NCBI GenBank assembly: GCA_017537345.1 | Contig: JAFYKY010000010.1 | Span: 124,001-188,000, forward strand | Length of the DNA: 64,000 nt | Direction of reading: 5' to 3' | Origin: Clostridia bacterium | GTDB taxonomy: Bacteria > Bacillota > Clostridia > Oscillospirales > CAG-382 | Part shown: piece by piece, positions 32,595 through 41,389 of the stretch | How the letters are laid out: each line of letters opens with the position of its first letter | How positions within the stretch are numbered: position 1 is the stretch's first letter | Made by a program: the position numbers and the translations under genes | Notes under the pieces: model-generated | Told to the model about the DNA's origin: nothing | Databases searched by the model: none | The model's input: the letters and a program-made list of their open reading frames with translations, nothing else

Positions 32595-34307
32595 TTATTG
32601 TGAAACGGTATACAGAGAATAAAAATATCCTTTTTGGGAAATTAGCGTATCAAAGGAGCCCTGCTCCTTAAGGGTGCCGTTTTTAAGAGTAATAATGCTA
32701 TCGTATTGTTTTAAAAGGGATTCATCAAGGTCGTGGGTGACAGTTATGCAGGTGATGCCCTCGAGCCCCAGAATGGACGAAGACACCTGAAACGCAGTTT
32801 CCGCATCCAGAGAAGCAGTAGCCTCATCGACCAAAAGCACGCTTGCTTTTTTTAAAAGGCTGCGGGCAATGGAAACCCTTTGCTTTTCTCCTCCCGAAAG
32901 GAAGCATCCATTTTCGCCGCAAATATAATTCTTTCCCTTTTCCTGCACAAGCGGGCTCAAGCCGGACAGCTGTATAGCGTTATCCACCTCCGATTCCGAA
33001 AAGTCACCGAACATGGTTATGTTATCTTTCAAAGAAGCGTTGAACACGAACACGTTTTGCTGAACAATGCTCTGCATATCGTAAAGCGCATCGCTGTTTA
33101 TACAATTAAGTTCGGTATCATCGTAATAAATGCCACCGTCATAATTGTGGTAGGATGCCATAAGCAGGTTAAGCAGAGTGGATTTTCCGCTTCCCGATGT
33201 GCCTACGACAGCGTATTTTTTGCCTGCTTCAAAGGTAATGTTAAGGTTGTTCAGCACCGTCTTTTCGGGCTCGTAGCCAAAGGTGAGGCTTTTGAGGGTT
33301 ATTCCCTTTTTAAGAGCGTTAACAGTTTCTTTGCCTTGGTCGGGACGGTTTTCGGCAAGAGCTGCGGAAATCTTTTCAACCAGCGCACGGGCGGAATTGT
33401 ATTCCGCAAGGCAGGTGGGGATTACCGAAACGGGACTTATGATATAGTTCATCATCTGAACGAAAACCATTACGGTACCCGCAGTAACGCCTTTTCCGGA
33501 AAGAGCCAGATATGCGCCTGCCAAAAACACGCCGAGCTGTGCAATAAGACCTGCGATAGCGGCAAACATTTCTACCAAAACCAATATTTTATCTTTTTTG
33601 CACTTGGCTTTTGCAAGGCTTTGTACGTTTTCGGTAAACATACGGCACATTTGCGTCTCTGCTTTAAAGGATTTTACCACTGTAAAACCGCCTATAAAAT
33701 CCTTTAACGAAGCAGTATACTTCTGGTTTGTATCCGAAACCATTTTTTCCGCCGCCGATGCTCTTCCGCCCGTAAGAATAGCCGCCAGAACAGGCATAAA
33801 GGAAAGCAAAACCGCAATAAGCGTGAGCATAGGGCTGTACCATATCATCATTATGATTGCGCCGATAAGGGTGGGTACACATTCGGTTATGACAAAAATA
33901 TTTAAAAGATACCCCTTCTCCACCGCAGCGATATCGTTTGTAAGGGCGGATACGTAAAGAGATGAGCTTTCGTTTGAAAAAGCGGATATTTTCTTTTCGG
34001 CAAGAATACCGAATATGTATTCTTTATACTGTGCGATCCCTCTGGCAACGAATTTCGGCTTGGTATGATATATGATAAAATACGCAAACGCCGTGCCCGC
34101 AATAAGGCAAGCGGTGACAAGGGCAATCTCTGTAATTGTATAACCCGTATCGTTCCCGCCGACAAGATCGGTTATCTGCTGTATGAGCCACGCCACCGCA
34201 AGGTTTCCGACAGATGTCAACAGCGAAACACAGATCATAAACACCAGCAAGCCCTTGTTCCCTTTATAAAATTGCTTTACGAAAGGGCGTGTATTGGTTT
34301 TGTTCAT
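32595..34307 (-). CDS. ABC transporter, fused permease and ATPase
   Basis: 570 residues. The N-terminal half has six membrane helices of the exporter (type IV) fold; the ATPase half has Walker A GTSGSGKST (about 370), signature LSGGEKQR (about 472) and DEATASLD. It is a half-transporter and probably works as a homodimer because no second ABC gene is adjacent. Its ATG overlaps the stop of the XRE-TPR regulator (ATGA), so regulator and exporter are coupled, as with peptide-sensing regulators that control an exporter. Substrate unknown. Confidence 0.9.
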   Translation of the reverse strand: MNKTNTRPFVKQFYKGNKGLLVFMICVSLLTSVGNLAVAWLIQQITDLVGGNDTGYTITEIALVTACLIAGTAFAYFIIYHTKPKFVARGIAQYKEYIFGILAEKKISAFSNESSSLYVSALTNDIAAVEKGYLLNIFVITECVPTLIGAIIMMIWYSPMLTLIAVLLSFMPVLAAILTGGRASAAEKMVSDTNQKYTASLKDFIGGFTVVKSFKAETQMCRMFTENVQSLAKAKCKKDKILVLVEMFAAIAGLIAQLGVFLAGAYLALSGKGVTAGTVMVFVQMMNYIISPVSVIPTCLAEYNSARALVEKISAALAENRPDQGKETVNALKKGITLKSLTFGYEPEKTVLNNLNITFEAGKKYAVVGTSGSGKSTLLNLLMASYHNYDGGIYYDDTELNCINSDALYDMQSIVQQNVFVFNASLKDNITMFGDFSESEVDNAIQLSGLSPLVQEKGKNYICGENGCFLSGGEKQRVSIARSLLKKASVLLVDEATASLDAETAFQVSSSILGLEGITCITVTHDLDESLLKQYDSIITLKNGTLKEQGSFDTLISQKGYFYSLYTVSQ

Positions 34308-35377
34308 TTTCTCTCTCCTTTAATATCCTGCCATATTCGGGCACAAACATCGTTTTGTTCAACTTCTGCTTCTACCGTCGCTACCGCAGATTTATCCAGG
34401 TCATCATAGGCGGCGACGGTTTCGGATATCTTGAATAAAAACTTGATATTTTCAAGCTTATAGACAGGTGCATCATCAAAGGCACGAGCCATATCGTATG
34501 CTATGCGCAGGTAATGATAAACTTCTTCCCCGTTTCCCGCTTTTTGCGCCAACACGGCGCAGGTTCCGTAGCAGGGGGCTATAATACGATCAAGACAACA
34601 CACGGAATCCTTTTGTATTTTAAGCCCTTCAAGAGTGTGGGCAAGCCACAAAAAAGCTTCCTTTGCCAACAAATAATTGCCGTTTTTATTGTAATAATTG
34701 CCGTACGCTATCATAGTATGGGCAGACGCATTAACTATCCCCATCAAAGCGCGGTCCGAATAGGGCTCCGCTTCCTTGGAAGAAAAATCGTCCAACGCAT
34801 GGGTCATGGCGATAATCGGGTCGTTTACACCGCACACGTTGTATTTTTTGAGTATTTCCAGCCCTTTTTCCTTTTTGCCCAACGAGATATAGCATCGGGC
34901 GATCAAGTTGCGGATAAAGGGTTCGCTTATGTCAGAGTCTGTGTTTTGGGACAAAAGGAGTATAGACCGTTCTGCCAGTTCGATACCTCGGTTTATGTAT
35001 CTTTCGTTCTTGTCTTCCATACCTGCCATCGAGTATAATTCACCTGCACGGTAGATAATACCAAAATCGTTTGGATAACGCAAAACGGCGATTTCCGCTT
35101 CACGCATTGCTTCGGCGTAGTTTTTGTCGCTTTGAAGGCGGTGTATTCTTTCTTCGCCGGTTTTGGCTCCGCTGTTCATCACTTCATACCCTACGAGAAC
35201 ATCAAGGGAAATATTAAACAGTTGTGCCATACTAAGGAGCACGCCCAGTTCGGGAATGCTTTTTCCGTTTTCCCATTTGTACGCCGCGCCAACGGTAACG
35301 CCCAACGCCTCGGCGAGCTTCTCCTGAGTGATCCCTCTCTCTTTTCTTAAACGTTTTATATTATCTGCAAGTTTCAT
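34304..35377 (-). CDS. XRE-family regulator with TPR-like region
   Basis: 357 residues from the ATG at 35377 (GAGGTG 8 bases upstream; a GTG 9 bases earlier is also in frame). N-terminal HTH (about 5-60: ITQEKLAEALGV, then GAAYKWENGKSIP), followed by a long helical region with Tyr/Ala-rich pairs that looks like TPR repeats. This architecture is that of RRNPP-like or stress-responsive regulators. It is translationally coupled to the ABC gene, which is its likely target or partner. A strong promoter lies 27 bases upstream. Confidence 0.85.
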   Translation of the reverse strand: MKLADNIKRLRKERGITQEKLAEALGVTVGAAYKWENGKSIPELGVLLSMAQLFNISLDVLVGYEVMNSGAKTGEERIHRLQSDKNYAEAMREAEIAVLRYPNDFGIIYRAGELYSMAGMEDKNERYINRGIELAERSILLLSQNTDSDISEPFIRNLIARCYISLGKKEKGLEILKKYNVCGVNDPIIAMTHALDDFSSKEAEPYSDRALMGIVNASAHTMIAYGNYYNKNGNYLLAKEAFLWLAHTLEGLKIQKDSVCCLDRIIAPCYGTCAVLAQKAGNGEEVYHYLRIAYDMARAFDDAPVYKLENIKFLFKISETVAAYDDLDKSAVATVEAEVEQNDVCARIWQDIKGERK

Positions 35378-35403
35378 TTTTGCCACACCTCTTCCATATC
35401 TTT

Positions 35404-35432
35404 ATTATACCTGCGGTAACACGGAATTTCAA
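35404..35432 (-). promoter_or_regulatory. Promoter of the XRE-TPR/ABC operon
   Basis: Minus strand: -35 TTGAAA at 35427-35432, 17-base spacer, -10 TATAAT at 35404-35409. Confidence 0.85.
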
Positions 35433-35495
35433 CGCATTACCATTATAATTATACTATATTTTTTTAGACTGACGGTGTGGGTAAAGAAAAACCGA

Positions 35496-35526
35496 CAAAA
35501 AAGGCTCTGCATACGCAGAGCCTTTT
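35496..35526. terminator. Terminator of the P-type ATPase gene
   Basis: AAGGCTCTGC / GCAGAGCCTT with loop ATAC and A/T tracts on both sides. It is a near copy of the terminator at 32561-32590. Confidence 0.85.
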
Positions 35527-35539
35527 CGTTTAAATATGA

Positions 35540-38152
35540 TTATTTATGATTCTTTAAAAGTCCCAGTGCTTTTACAAATTCCATTACCACCAGGGGCACG
35601 AGAATGAGTCCCAGAGATACCGCATACAGATACCAGGGAAGCATAACCAGATTAAATGCAACGGAAACGGGGGTAAACAGAACTATTGCCATTAAAACGA
35701 TAGCAACAGCCGCCGCCTGATTAAGCTTTTTGTTGCCGAAGAATCCGATACGGAACAGAGAACGATCGGACCGCATATTATATGCCTGAACGATCTGAGA
35801 GAATGCAAGCACCATAAACGCCATGGTCTGACCTGCGGTTTCGCCAACGTAGTGATTACCGATAGCGTATGCAGCCAAAGCGAGAATACCGAACATTATA
35901 CCCTGAAGCACGATACGCACACCGTAGCCGTGGGCAAACAGGCCTTCGTTTTTGGGTCTGGGAGGAACGTCCATAATATCCTTTTCCGTAGGCTCCATAC
36001 CCAGAGCGATGGCAGGAAGTCCGTCTGTGATAAGGTTTATCCAGAGGAGCTGCATAGACATAAAGGGGGATTTGTGCCAGATAAGCATTGCTGTGAATAC
36101 TGCCACAACTTCGCCGAAGTTGGTGCCCAAAAGGAAGCCAACTACCTTTTTGATATTTGTGTATATGCCTCTGCCCTCTTTTACTGCGTCAACAATAGTG
36201 GCAAAGTTATCGTCGGAAAGAGTCATATCCGAAGCGCCCTTGGCAACGTCCGTGCCCGTAATACCCATTGCACAGCCGATATCGGCGGCTTTGAGTGCGG
36301 GAGCGTCATTTACGCCGTCGCCCGTCATAGAAACAACGTGGCCCTTCTTTTGCCAAGCCTTTACAATACGTATCTTGTTTTCGGGGGAAACGCGGGCGTA
36401 AACCGAAATGTCCTCTACGCAGGCGTCAAGCTGTGCTTCTGTCATTTCGTCCAGCTCGGTGCCGGTAATGGCGCGCTGACCGGGACGGAGTATGCCCAGT
36501 TCTCTTGCTATGGCAGACGCGGTGATAATGTGGTCACCGGTGATCATAACGGGGCGTATGCCTGCACGGAGGCAGGTGGCAACCGCCGCTTTTGCTTCGG
36601 GACGGGGCGGGTCGATCATACCCAGAATACCCATAAAGGTGAGTCCGTTTTCCAAGGTTTCGGTGGTTATTTCCGAAGGAAGCTCATCTATAACCTTATA
36701 TCCCACCGCCAAAACACGCAAAGCATCTGCGCTGAGCAGTTCTGTAAACCGTTTTGCTTCGTCAATATTGCCGCTTACGCAACGGGATGCCATTACGTCA
36801 AAAGCGCCTTTTACGATAACGGTTATCTTTCCGTCTATATTGTTAACGGAAGTCATTAACTTTCTGTCTGAATCGAAGGGAATTGTCGCCAAGCGGGGAT
36901 AAGCGGAATTAAGCTCTTCCTTGGACATACCGTTATTATACGCCGCAAGGACTATGGAAGTTTCCGTAGGGTCGCCGATATGGGTAACCTTATCAGCTTC
37001 CACCAGAACGGAACCATCGGAGCAAAGGGTAGCGTACGCAAGAAGCTTTTTCATTTGCTCGCTGTTGTTAAGAGATATATCCTCGGAATTCTCTTCACCT
37101 TCTACCCAGCCTTTTACCAGTGTCATACGGTTTTGGGTGAGCGTACCGGTTTTATCCGAACAGATAATAGAAGCGCCGCCAAGAGTTTCTACTGCGGGAA
37201 GACTGCGGATAACCGCGTTTTTCTTTGCAAGGCGCTGTACGCCGATGGAAAGCACGATAGTTACTATGGCAGGCAAGCCTTCGGGGATAGCGGATACCGC
37301 AAGGGAAACCGCTGTCATAAAGATTTCCAAGGGCTTAAGATCGTTAATAAGACCTACAACAAATATTACCACGCATATACCTATGGCAAGCAGACCAAGG
37401 TATTTGCCAAGTTTTGCAAGCTTTTTCTGCAAGGGTGTCTGTGTATCCCCTTCACCGCTGAGCAGGGCTGCTATTTTGCCCATTTCCGTATCCATACCGA
37501 TAGCGGTTACGACCGCTAAAGCTGTACCATAGGTAATGCAGCAGCCGGAATAGACCATATTGCTTCTGTCGCCGATAGGGGCGTTTTCCTCCACTACCGC
37601 GCCTGCGTCCTTTTCCGAGGGGACGGATTCGCCGGTGAGGGCGGATTCTTCGCTCTTAAGGGATGCGGAAGTAATAAGGCGGGCGTCTGCGGGAACGAAA
37701 TCCCCCGCTTCCAGTTTAATAATATCGCCGGGCACCAGAGCGGACGCCATTACGATCTGTTCTTTTCCGTCACGTATGACGCGGGAATGGGGGGCGGACA
37801 TATTTTTGAGCGCCTCCAAGGCTTTTTCTGCCTTGTTTTCCTGAAAAACACCTAAAATGGCGTTTACCACAACGATAACGAGGATAAGGGCAGGTTCGAA
37901 AAATCCCTTCGCCTCCCCTTCAAGAATGGCAACGACGAAGGAAACCGCCGCCGCGGCAAGAAGAATGAGGATCATTACGTCCTTGAACTGATCGAGAAAT
38001 TTTAAAAACGTACCTTTTTTCTTTTTGCCCTTAAGGACGTTTGCGCCGTACTGCGCCTGACGGGACGCGACCTCTTTTGCGGAAAGTCCGTTTGCTCCGT
38101 CTGTCTGCAGGGTTTCTATTACCTTTTTGGTTTCTATGCTGTAATATTCCAT
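35540..38152 (-). CDS. Calcium-translocating P-type ATPase
   Basis: 870 residues, typical for the PMCA/SERCA-like bacterial Ca pump. Cation_ATPase N domain, actuator LTGESVPSEKD, the ion-site Pro-Glu motif AIPEGLPAIV in helix 4, phosphorylation site DKTGTLTQN (about 331), KGAFD nucleotide-binding block, TGDGVNDAPALK hinge, and C-terminal helices with LWINLITDGLPA (Asn and Asp for ion binding). It exports Ca2+ from the cytoplasm. GGAGGGAATAA precedes the ATG; it is monocistronic. Confidence 0.95.
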   Translation of the reverse strand: MEYYSIETKKVIETLQTDGANGLSAKEVASRQAQYGANVLKGKKKKGTFLKFLDQFKDVMILILLAAAAVSFVVAILEGEAKGFFEPALILVIVVVNAILGVFQENKAEKALEALKNMSAPHSRVIRDGKEQIVMASALVPGDIIKLEAGDFVPADARLITSASLKSEESALTGESVPSEKDAGAVVEENAPIGDRSNMVYSGCCITYGTALAVVTAIGMDTEMGKIAALLSGEGDTQTPLQKKLAKLGKYLGLLAIGICVVIFVVGLINDLKPLEIFMTAVSLAVSAIPEGLPAIVTIVLSIGVQRLAKKNAVIRSLPAVETLGGASIICSDKTGTLTQNRMTLVKGWVEGEENSEDISLNNSEQMKKLLAYATLCSDGSVLVEADKVTHIGDPTETSIVLAAYNNGMSKEELNSAYPRLATIPFDSDRKLMTSVNNIDGKITVIVKGAFDVMASRCVSGNIDEAKRFTELLSADALRVLAVGYKVIDELPSEITTETLENGLTFMGILGMIDPPRPEAKAAVATCLRAGIRPVMITGDHIITASAIARELGILRPGQRAITGTELDEMTEAQLDACVEDISVYARVSPENKIRIVKAWQKKGHVVSMTGDGVNDAPALKAADIGCAMGITGTDVAKGASDMTLSDDNFATIVDAVKEGRGIYTNIKKVVGFLLGTNFGEVVAVFTAMLIWHKSPFMSMQLLWINLITDGLPAIALGMEPTEKDIMDVPPRPKNEGLFAHGYGVRIVLQGIMFGILALAAYAIGNHYVGETAGQTMAFMVLAFSQIVQAYNMRSDRSLFRIGFFGNKKLNQAAAVAIVLMAIVLFTPVSVAFNLVMLPWYLYAVSLGLILVPLVVMEFVKALGLLKNHK

Positions 38153-38210
38153 TTATTCCCTCCGTTTTAAAAAACGAAAACACAAATTTTTACATTCGAG
38201 CTTATTCAGT

Positions 38211-38239
38211 ATTATACTACCCATATAACAATTTGTCAA
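38211..38239 (-). promoter_or_regulatory. Promoter of the P-type ATPase
   Basis: Minus strand: -35 TTGACA at 38234-38239, 17-base spacer, -10 TATAAT at 38211-38216. It faces away from the antiporter promoter. Confidence 0.85.
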
Positions 38240-38309
38240 GCAGAGGCGAAAAAACATAAAAACAAACAATAAATCCTTATAATCTTTATATTTATTATGT
38301 ATTTTACCG

Positions 38310-38338
38310 TTGAAAAATATGATTATATGGAGTATAAT
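38310..38338 (+). promoter_or_regulatory. Promoter of the antiporter gene
   Basis: -35 TTGAAA at 38310-38315, 17-base spacer, -10 TATAAT at 38333-38338. Confidence 0.85.
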
Positions 38339-38379
38339 TGTTTGGTTGAAATTATGACAGAAAAGAGAGAAAATATACT

Positions 38380-39672
38380 ATGATAATTTTGTTTGAAATA
38401 GCAGTTGCCCTTTTTGCAGGACTTTTAATGTCCCGTCCCGCAAAGAAGCTTGGTCTGCCTGCAGTAACCGGTTATCTTATCGCAGGTCTGCTTATCGGCC
38501 CCTTTGTTTTGGGACAGCTTGGCATAGAAGGTCTGGGCTTTACCACAAGCGAACACGTGGAAAGTCTTGGAATTATTTCCGACGTGGCTTTGGGCTTTAT
38601 CGCTTTTGCTATCGGTAATGAATTCCGTGTTTCCCAGCTTAAGCAGATAGGCAAGCAAGCTACCGTTATTGCCATATTCCAGGCTGTTACCGCCACCCTA
38701 TTCGTTGATGCGGCGCTTATAGGACTTCACTTCCTTATGCCCGATAAGCTTTCTATCGCTACCGCTATCACGCTGGGCGCTATCGCTACCGCTACCGCCC
38801 CTGCCGCAACCCTGATGGTTGTTAACCAGTACAAAGCAAAGGGTAAGCTTACAGATATTTTGCTTCCCATAGTTGCGTTGGACGATGCGGTGGGACTTAT
38901 CGTGTTTGCGGTATCCTTCGGTATTGCAAAGGCGCTTAACTCCGGCGCGGCTTTAAGTATCTTTACCGTTGCAATAAATCCCCTTATAGAGATCATTGGT
39001 TCTCTGCTTTTGGGTACTCTTATCGGTATTCTGTTTAACTTTTCCGAAAAGTTCTTCTTCTCCCGTTCCAAGCGTATGTGTATTTCCATTACTTACGTAT
39101 TTCTGGCGGTGGCAATATCCATGCTTCATTTCCACGTTCCCGGAACGGAATTGGAGATCGGCTTCTCTCCCCTTCTCGTTTGTATGATGCTGGGCACTGT
39201 ATTCTGCAACCTGTGCGTATTCTCCGAAGAACTTATGGCAAAGGTTGACAGATGGACCGCACCCCTCTTCGTACTGTTCTTCGTTATCTCCGGTGCAGAG
39301 CTTGATCTGAGCGTATTTACCGATTGGGCGGTTATCGTTATCGGCGTAGTTTATATAGCATTCAGAAGCGCGGGTAAGATCTTCGGTGCAAACATAAGCT
39401 CCAAGTTTATGAAATGTGTTCCCAGTATTCAGAAATATCTGGGTATCACCCTTCTTCCCCAGGCAGGCGTTGCTTTGGGTATGTCCGTTACCGTTGCCGC
39501 AGAATTGGGCGCAGACGGCGCGATCATCCGTAATATAGTATTGTTTGCCGTATTGGTTTACGAGCTGTTCGGTCCTCTTATGACCAAGATAGCACTCACC
39601 AAAGCAGGCGATATTCAGCCCAAGGAGTTGCAGCCCGTTAAGCACTCCAAAGACGAAAAACCCGTTTGGTAA
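38380..39672 (+). CDS. Cation:proton antiporter (CPA2/Kef-like)
   Basis: 430 residues, about 12 helices and no cytoplasmic TrkA domains. It has the CPA2 signatures GLPAVTGYLIAGLLIGP in the first helices, ATATAPAATLMV, and the ion-binding ALDDAVGL near 168. It probably exchanges Na+ or K+ for H+. Its TAA (39670-39672) is followed after two bases by the first copy of the folded element at 39675-39903, which thus forms its 3' untranslated region. Confidence 0.9.
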   Translation: MIILFEIAVALFAGLLMSRPAKKLGLPAVTGYLIAGLLIGPFVLGQLGIEGLGFTTSEHVESLGIISDVALGFIAFAIGNEFRVSQLKQIGKQATVIAIFQAVTATLFVDAALIGLHFLMPDKLSIATAITLGAIATATAPAATLMVVNQYKAKGKLTDILLPIVALDDAVGLIVFAVSFGIAKALNSGAALSIFTVAINPLIEIIGSLLLGTLIGILFNFSEKFFFSRSKRMCISITYVFLAVAISMLHFHVPGTELEIGFSPLLVCMMLGTVFCNLCVFSEELMAKVDRWTAPLFVLFFVISGAELDLSVFTDWAVIVIGVVYIAFRSAGKIFGANISSKFMKCVPSIQKYLGITLLPQAGVALGMSVTVAAELGADGAIIRNIVLFAVLVYELFGPLMTKIALTKAGDIQPKELQPVKHSKDEKPVW

Positions 39673-39674
39673 TT

Positions 39675-39903
39675 GAAACTGCCTAAACTGCGCAGAGCGA
39701 AACGCAAAAGAGTTTAATACGTAATTACAAATGCGAGAGATCTTAGTTTATCTCTCGCATTGTTGTTTTTTTAATATGTAGGAATTTGTCAAAAAACAAA
39801 TTCCTTTTCATTTTGCGTTTCTTAACGCTTTTACGCGGTAGGCAGTACAATCGTACAGCTCTACGCGCGTAAAAGACGTTTTCTGCTTTGTTTATACAGT
39901 TCC
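39675..39903 (+). ncRNA. Folded 3'-UTR element, copy L (inverted partner of 41162-41387)
   Basis: A 229-nt element that folds into one closed structure. Closing helices: 39675-39681 with 39897-39903 (one mismatch), 39684-39688 with 39890-39894, 39692-39696 with 39882-39886. An 11-bp helix (GAAACGCAAAA/TTTTGCGTTTC, 39699-39709 with 39811-39821) encloses two hairpins: AATGCGAGAGAT/ATCTCTCGCATT (39730-39761, then a T tract) and AGGAATTTGT/ACAAATTCCT (39780-39805). A third arm (39828-39875) has outer helix CTTTTACGCG/CGCGTAAAAG, GTAG/CTAC, and apical GTAC/GTAC. The reverse complement at 41162-41387 keeps every helix with different loops. It starts two bases after the antiporter stop. Whether RNA or DNA folds is not shown; type assigned by inference. 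Confidence 0.65.
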
Positions 39904-39957
39904 CCGCTTCAGCAATACTCTCACTACTACAGCCGTGAGTTTTGCGAATGTTTTTAT

Positions 39958-39986
39958 TGCGGTTTCTGGATAAAACCGTTATAATT
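39958..39986 (+). promoter_or_regulatory. Promoter of the CD3324-domain gene
   Basis: -35 TTGCGG at 39958-39963, 17-base spacer, -10 TATAAT at 39981-39986, outside the folded element. Leader about 55 nt. Confidence 0.7.
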
Positions 39987-40047
39987 GTTTTGGGAATTGC
40001 AAATGTTTTTTGGCTTTGTTATGCTAAGCACACAGGAGGAGAAAAAT

Positions 40048-41073
40048 ATGAAATATATTAATGCAAGCGAAATACTTCCGAAAGAGCTGCTTAACCAAAT
40101 AAAAGTCTTTGCTGCGGGAAAGTTGTTATATATTCCCGCAGACACGGAAAAGAAGGCGTGGGGCGAAAAGAGCGGTGCGCGGGCAGGATATTCCGCCAGA
40201 AACAATGCAATAAAAGCAGGATTTTCAAAAGGAAAAGCGGTTGAAGTATTGGCAAACGAATATTTTCTTACTCCCGAAACCATTAAAAAAATTGTTTATG
40301 CGAAGGAGAAGAAAATGGAAAACAGACAATTTCCCGAAACAATGTTTGATTACACAATAACCCCGTCGGATGCGCCCGTACCCGTTATCCGTTTAGACAG
40401 ACACCCCGTATACGATGTGGAATTCAAGGCAGGCGCAACAGCGCGCTTTGCATCGTATCCATACCCTTACAGGAGCATTGCGGACATAACCGAAGCCGCC
40501 GTTATAAATGAAACGGAGGTGCACGGTGAAAAAGGAATGCGAATAGAGGTTATATGGAACAAGGGCGAAGCGGAATACGAAAACCGATTTGCGGTGATCT
40601 CCCAAATAAACGGAGATACCTGCAAAAATCTTGCCTGCGAAACCCGAGAAAACGGCGTAACGCAGATTCACACATTTCTTGAAGGCGAACCTTTTTTCGA
40701 GGATTGGGGGTATGCTATGCCTCTGATTATAGAAAACAGAGGGTTGATATGCAAATGCGGTAACAGCATTTCCTTTTCCGAAAGTGGCGTTTGCTCAGAT
40801 GCGGTGGGAAGATATACGGTTGCGATAAACGGAAAGGAATATGACACGGTTTTGGTGATCAACGTTAGTTGTATAGATGACGGCGTTTTGACAGAGGAAT
40901 ATATAGACCCCCACGGTAATTCTGTGCTGTTCCGCAGGTTTGACCGCGGCACATCCTCCCGCGTGCAAGGCGAACCCTGTTTTAAAGAATACCTGCCCGA
41001 TTCGGAGCGTGTTTTCGTTAACGGCGAAGAATTTGTTTTGTGGATAGATACCATAAACGAAAACGTGTGTTAA
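40048..41073 (+). CDS. CD3324/Mor-like HTH domain fused to an unrecognised domain
   Basis: 341 residues from the ATG at 40048 (AGGAGGA 7 bases upstream; an ATG at 39985 lies on the -10 and cannot be the start). Residues 1-86 match the CD3324-type Mor-like DNA-binding family: YINASEILPKELLNQIKVF, LYIPADTEKKAWGEKSG, YSARNNAI, then an HTH ending LTPETIKKIVY. In that family the protein normally ends here. This one continues about 250 residues as a beta-rich domain with no motif I know; two Cys (ICKCGN) lie near residue 232. It is a single-gene unit between two inverted copies of the folded element. No enzyme function can be assigned. It may be a regulator with a sensor domain, or the protein partner of the flanking elements. 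Confidence 0.75.
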   Translation: MKYINASEILPKELLNQIKVFAAGKLLYIPADTEKKAWGEKSGARAGYSARNNAIKAGFSKGKAVEVLANEYFLTPETIKKIVYAKEKKMENRQFPETMFDYTITPSDAPVPVIRLDRHPVYDVEFKAGATARFASYPYPYRSIADITEAAVINETEVHGEKGMRIEVIWNKGEAEYENRFAVISQINGDTCKNLACETRENGVTQIHTFLEGEPFFEDWGYAMPLIIENRGLICKCGNSISFSESGVCSDAVGRYTVAINGKEYDTVLVINVSCIDDGVLTEEYIDPHGNSVLFRRFDRGTSSRVQGEPCFKEYLPDSERVFVNGEEFVLWIDTINENVC

Positions 41074-41161
41074 AAAACAAAAAATTCGAAAAACTCACGT
41101 CTATAAAACTAAAAGTCTGCAGGGACTAATGTCTGTAGTACAAAAAGTTTCGCTGAAGCGA

Positions 41162-41387
41162 GGAACTGTATAAACAAAGCAGAATGAATTTTCACGCGCG
41201 TAGAGCTGTAGTAACCTACTGCCTACCGCGTGAAAATTTATAGAAACGCAAAATTAAAAGGAATTTGTGAAAAACAAATTCCTACATAATAAGAAACAAC
41301 AATGCGAGAGATACAATAAAATCTCTCGCATTTGTAATTACGTATCAAATTCTTTTGCGTTTCGATCTGCGAAGTTTAGGCAGTTCC
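41162..41387 (-). ncRNA. Folded 3'-UTR element, copy R (inverted partner of 39675-39903)
   Basis: A 226-nt minus-strand element, about 84% identical to copy L by eye. Closing helices GGAACTG/CAGTTCC (41381-41387 with 41162-41168), TAAAC/GTTTA (41374-41378 with 41171-41175) and GCAGA/TCTGC (41366-41370 with 41179-41183) are all perfect. The same enclosed helix, two hairpins and third arm follow. Compared with copy L, the third arm has three compensated pairs: T-A to C-G, C-G to T-A, and an apical C-G to G-C. It starts two bases after the ROK kinase TGA (41390-41392), in sense with that gene. Weaker similarity continues inward to about 41084. Confidence 0.65.
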
Positions 41388-41389
41388 AA

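Noticed and set aside
39985..40047. N-terminal extension of the CD3324-domain protein
   Set aside because: The ATG at 39985 overlaps the -10 box; the AGGAGGA site places the start at 40048.
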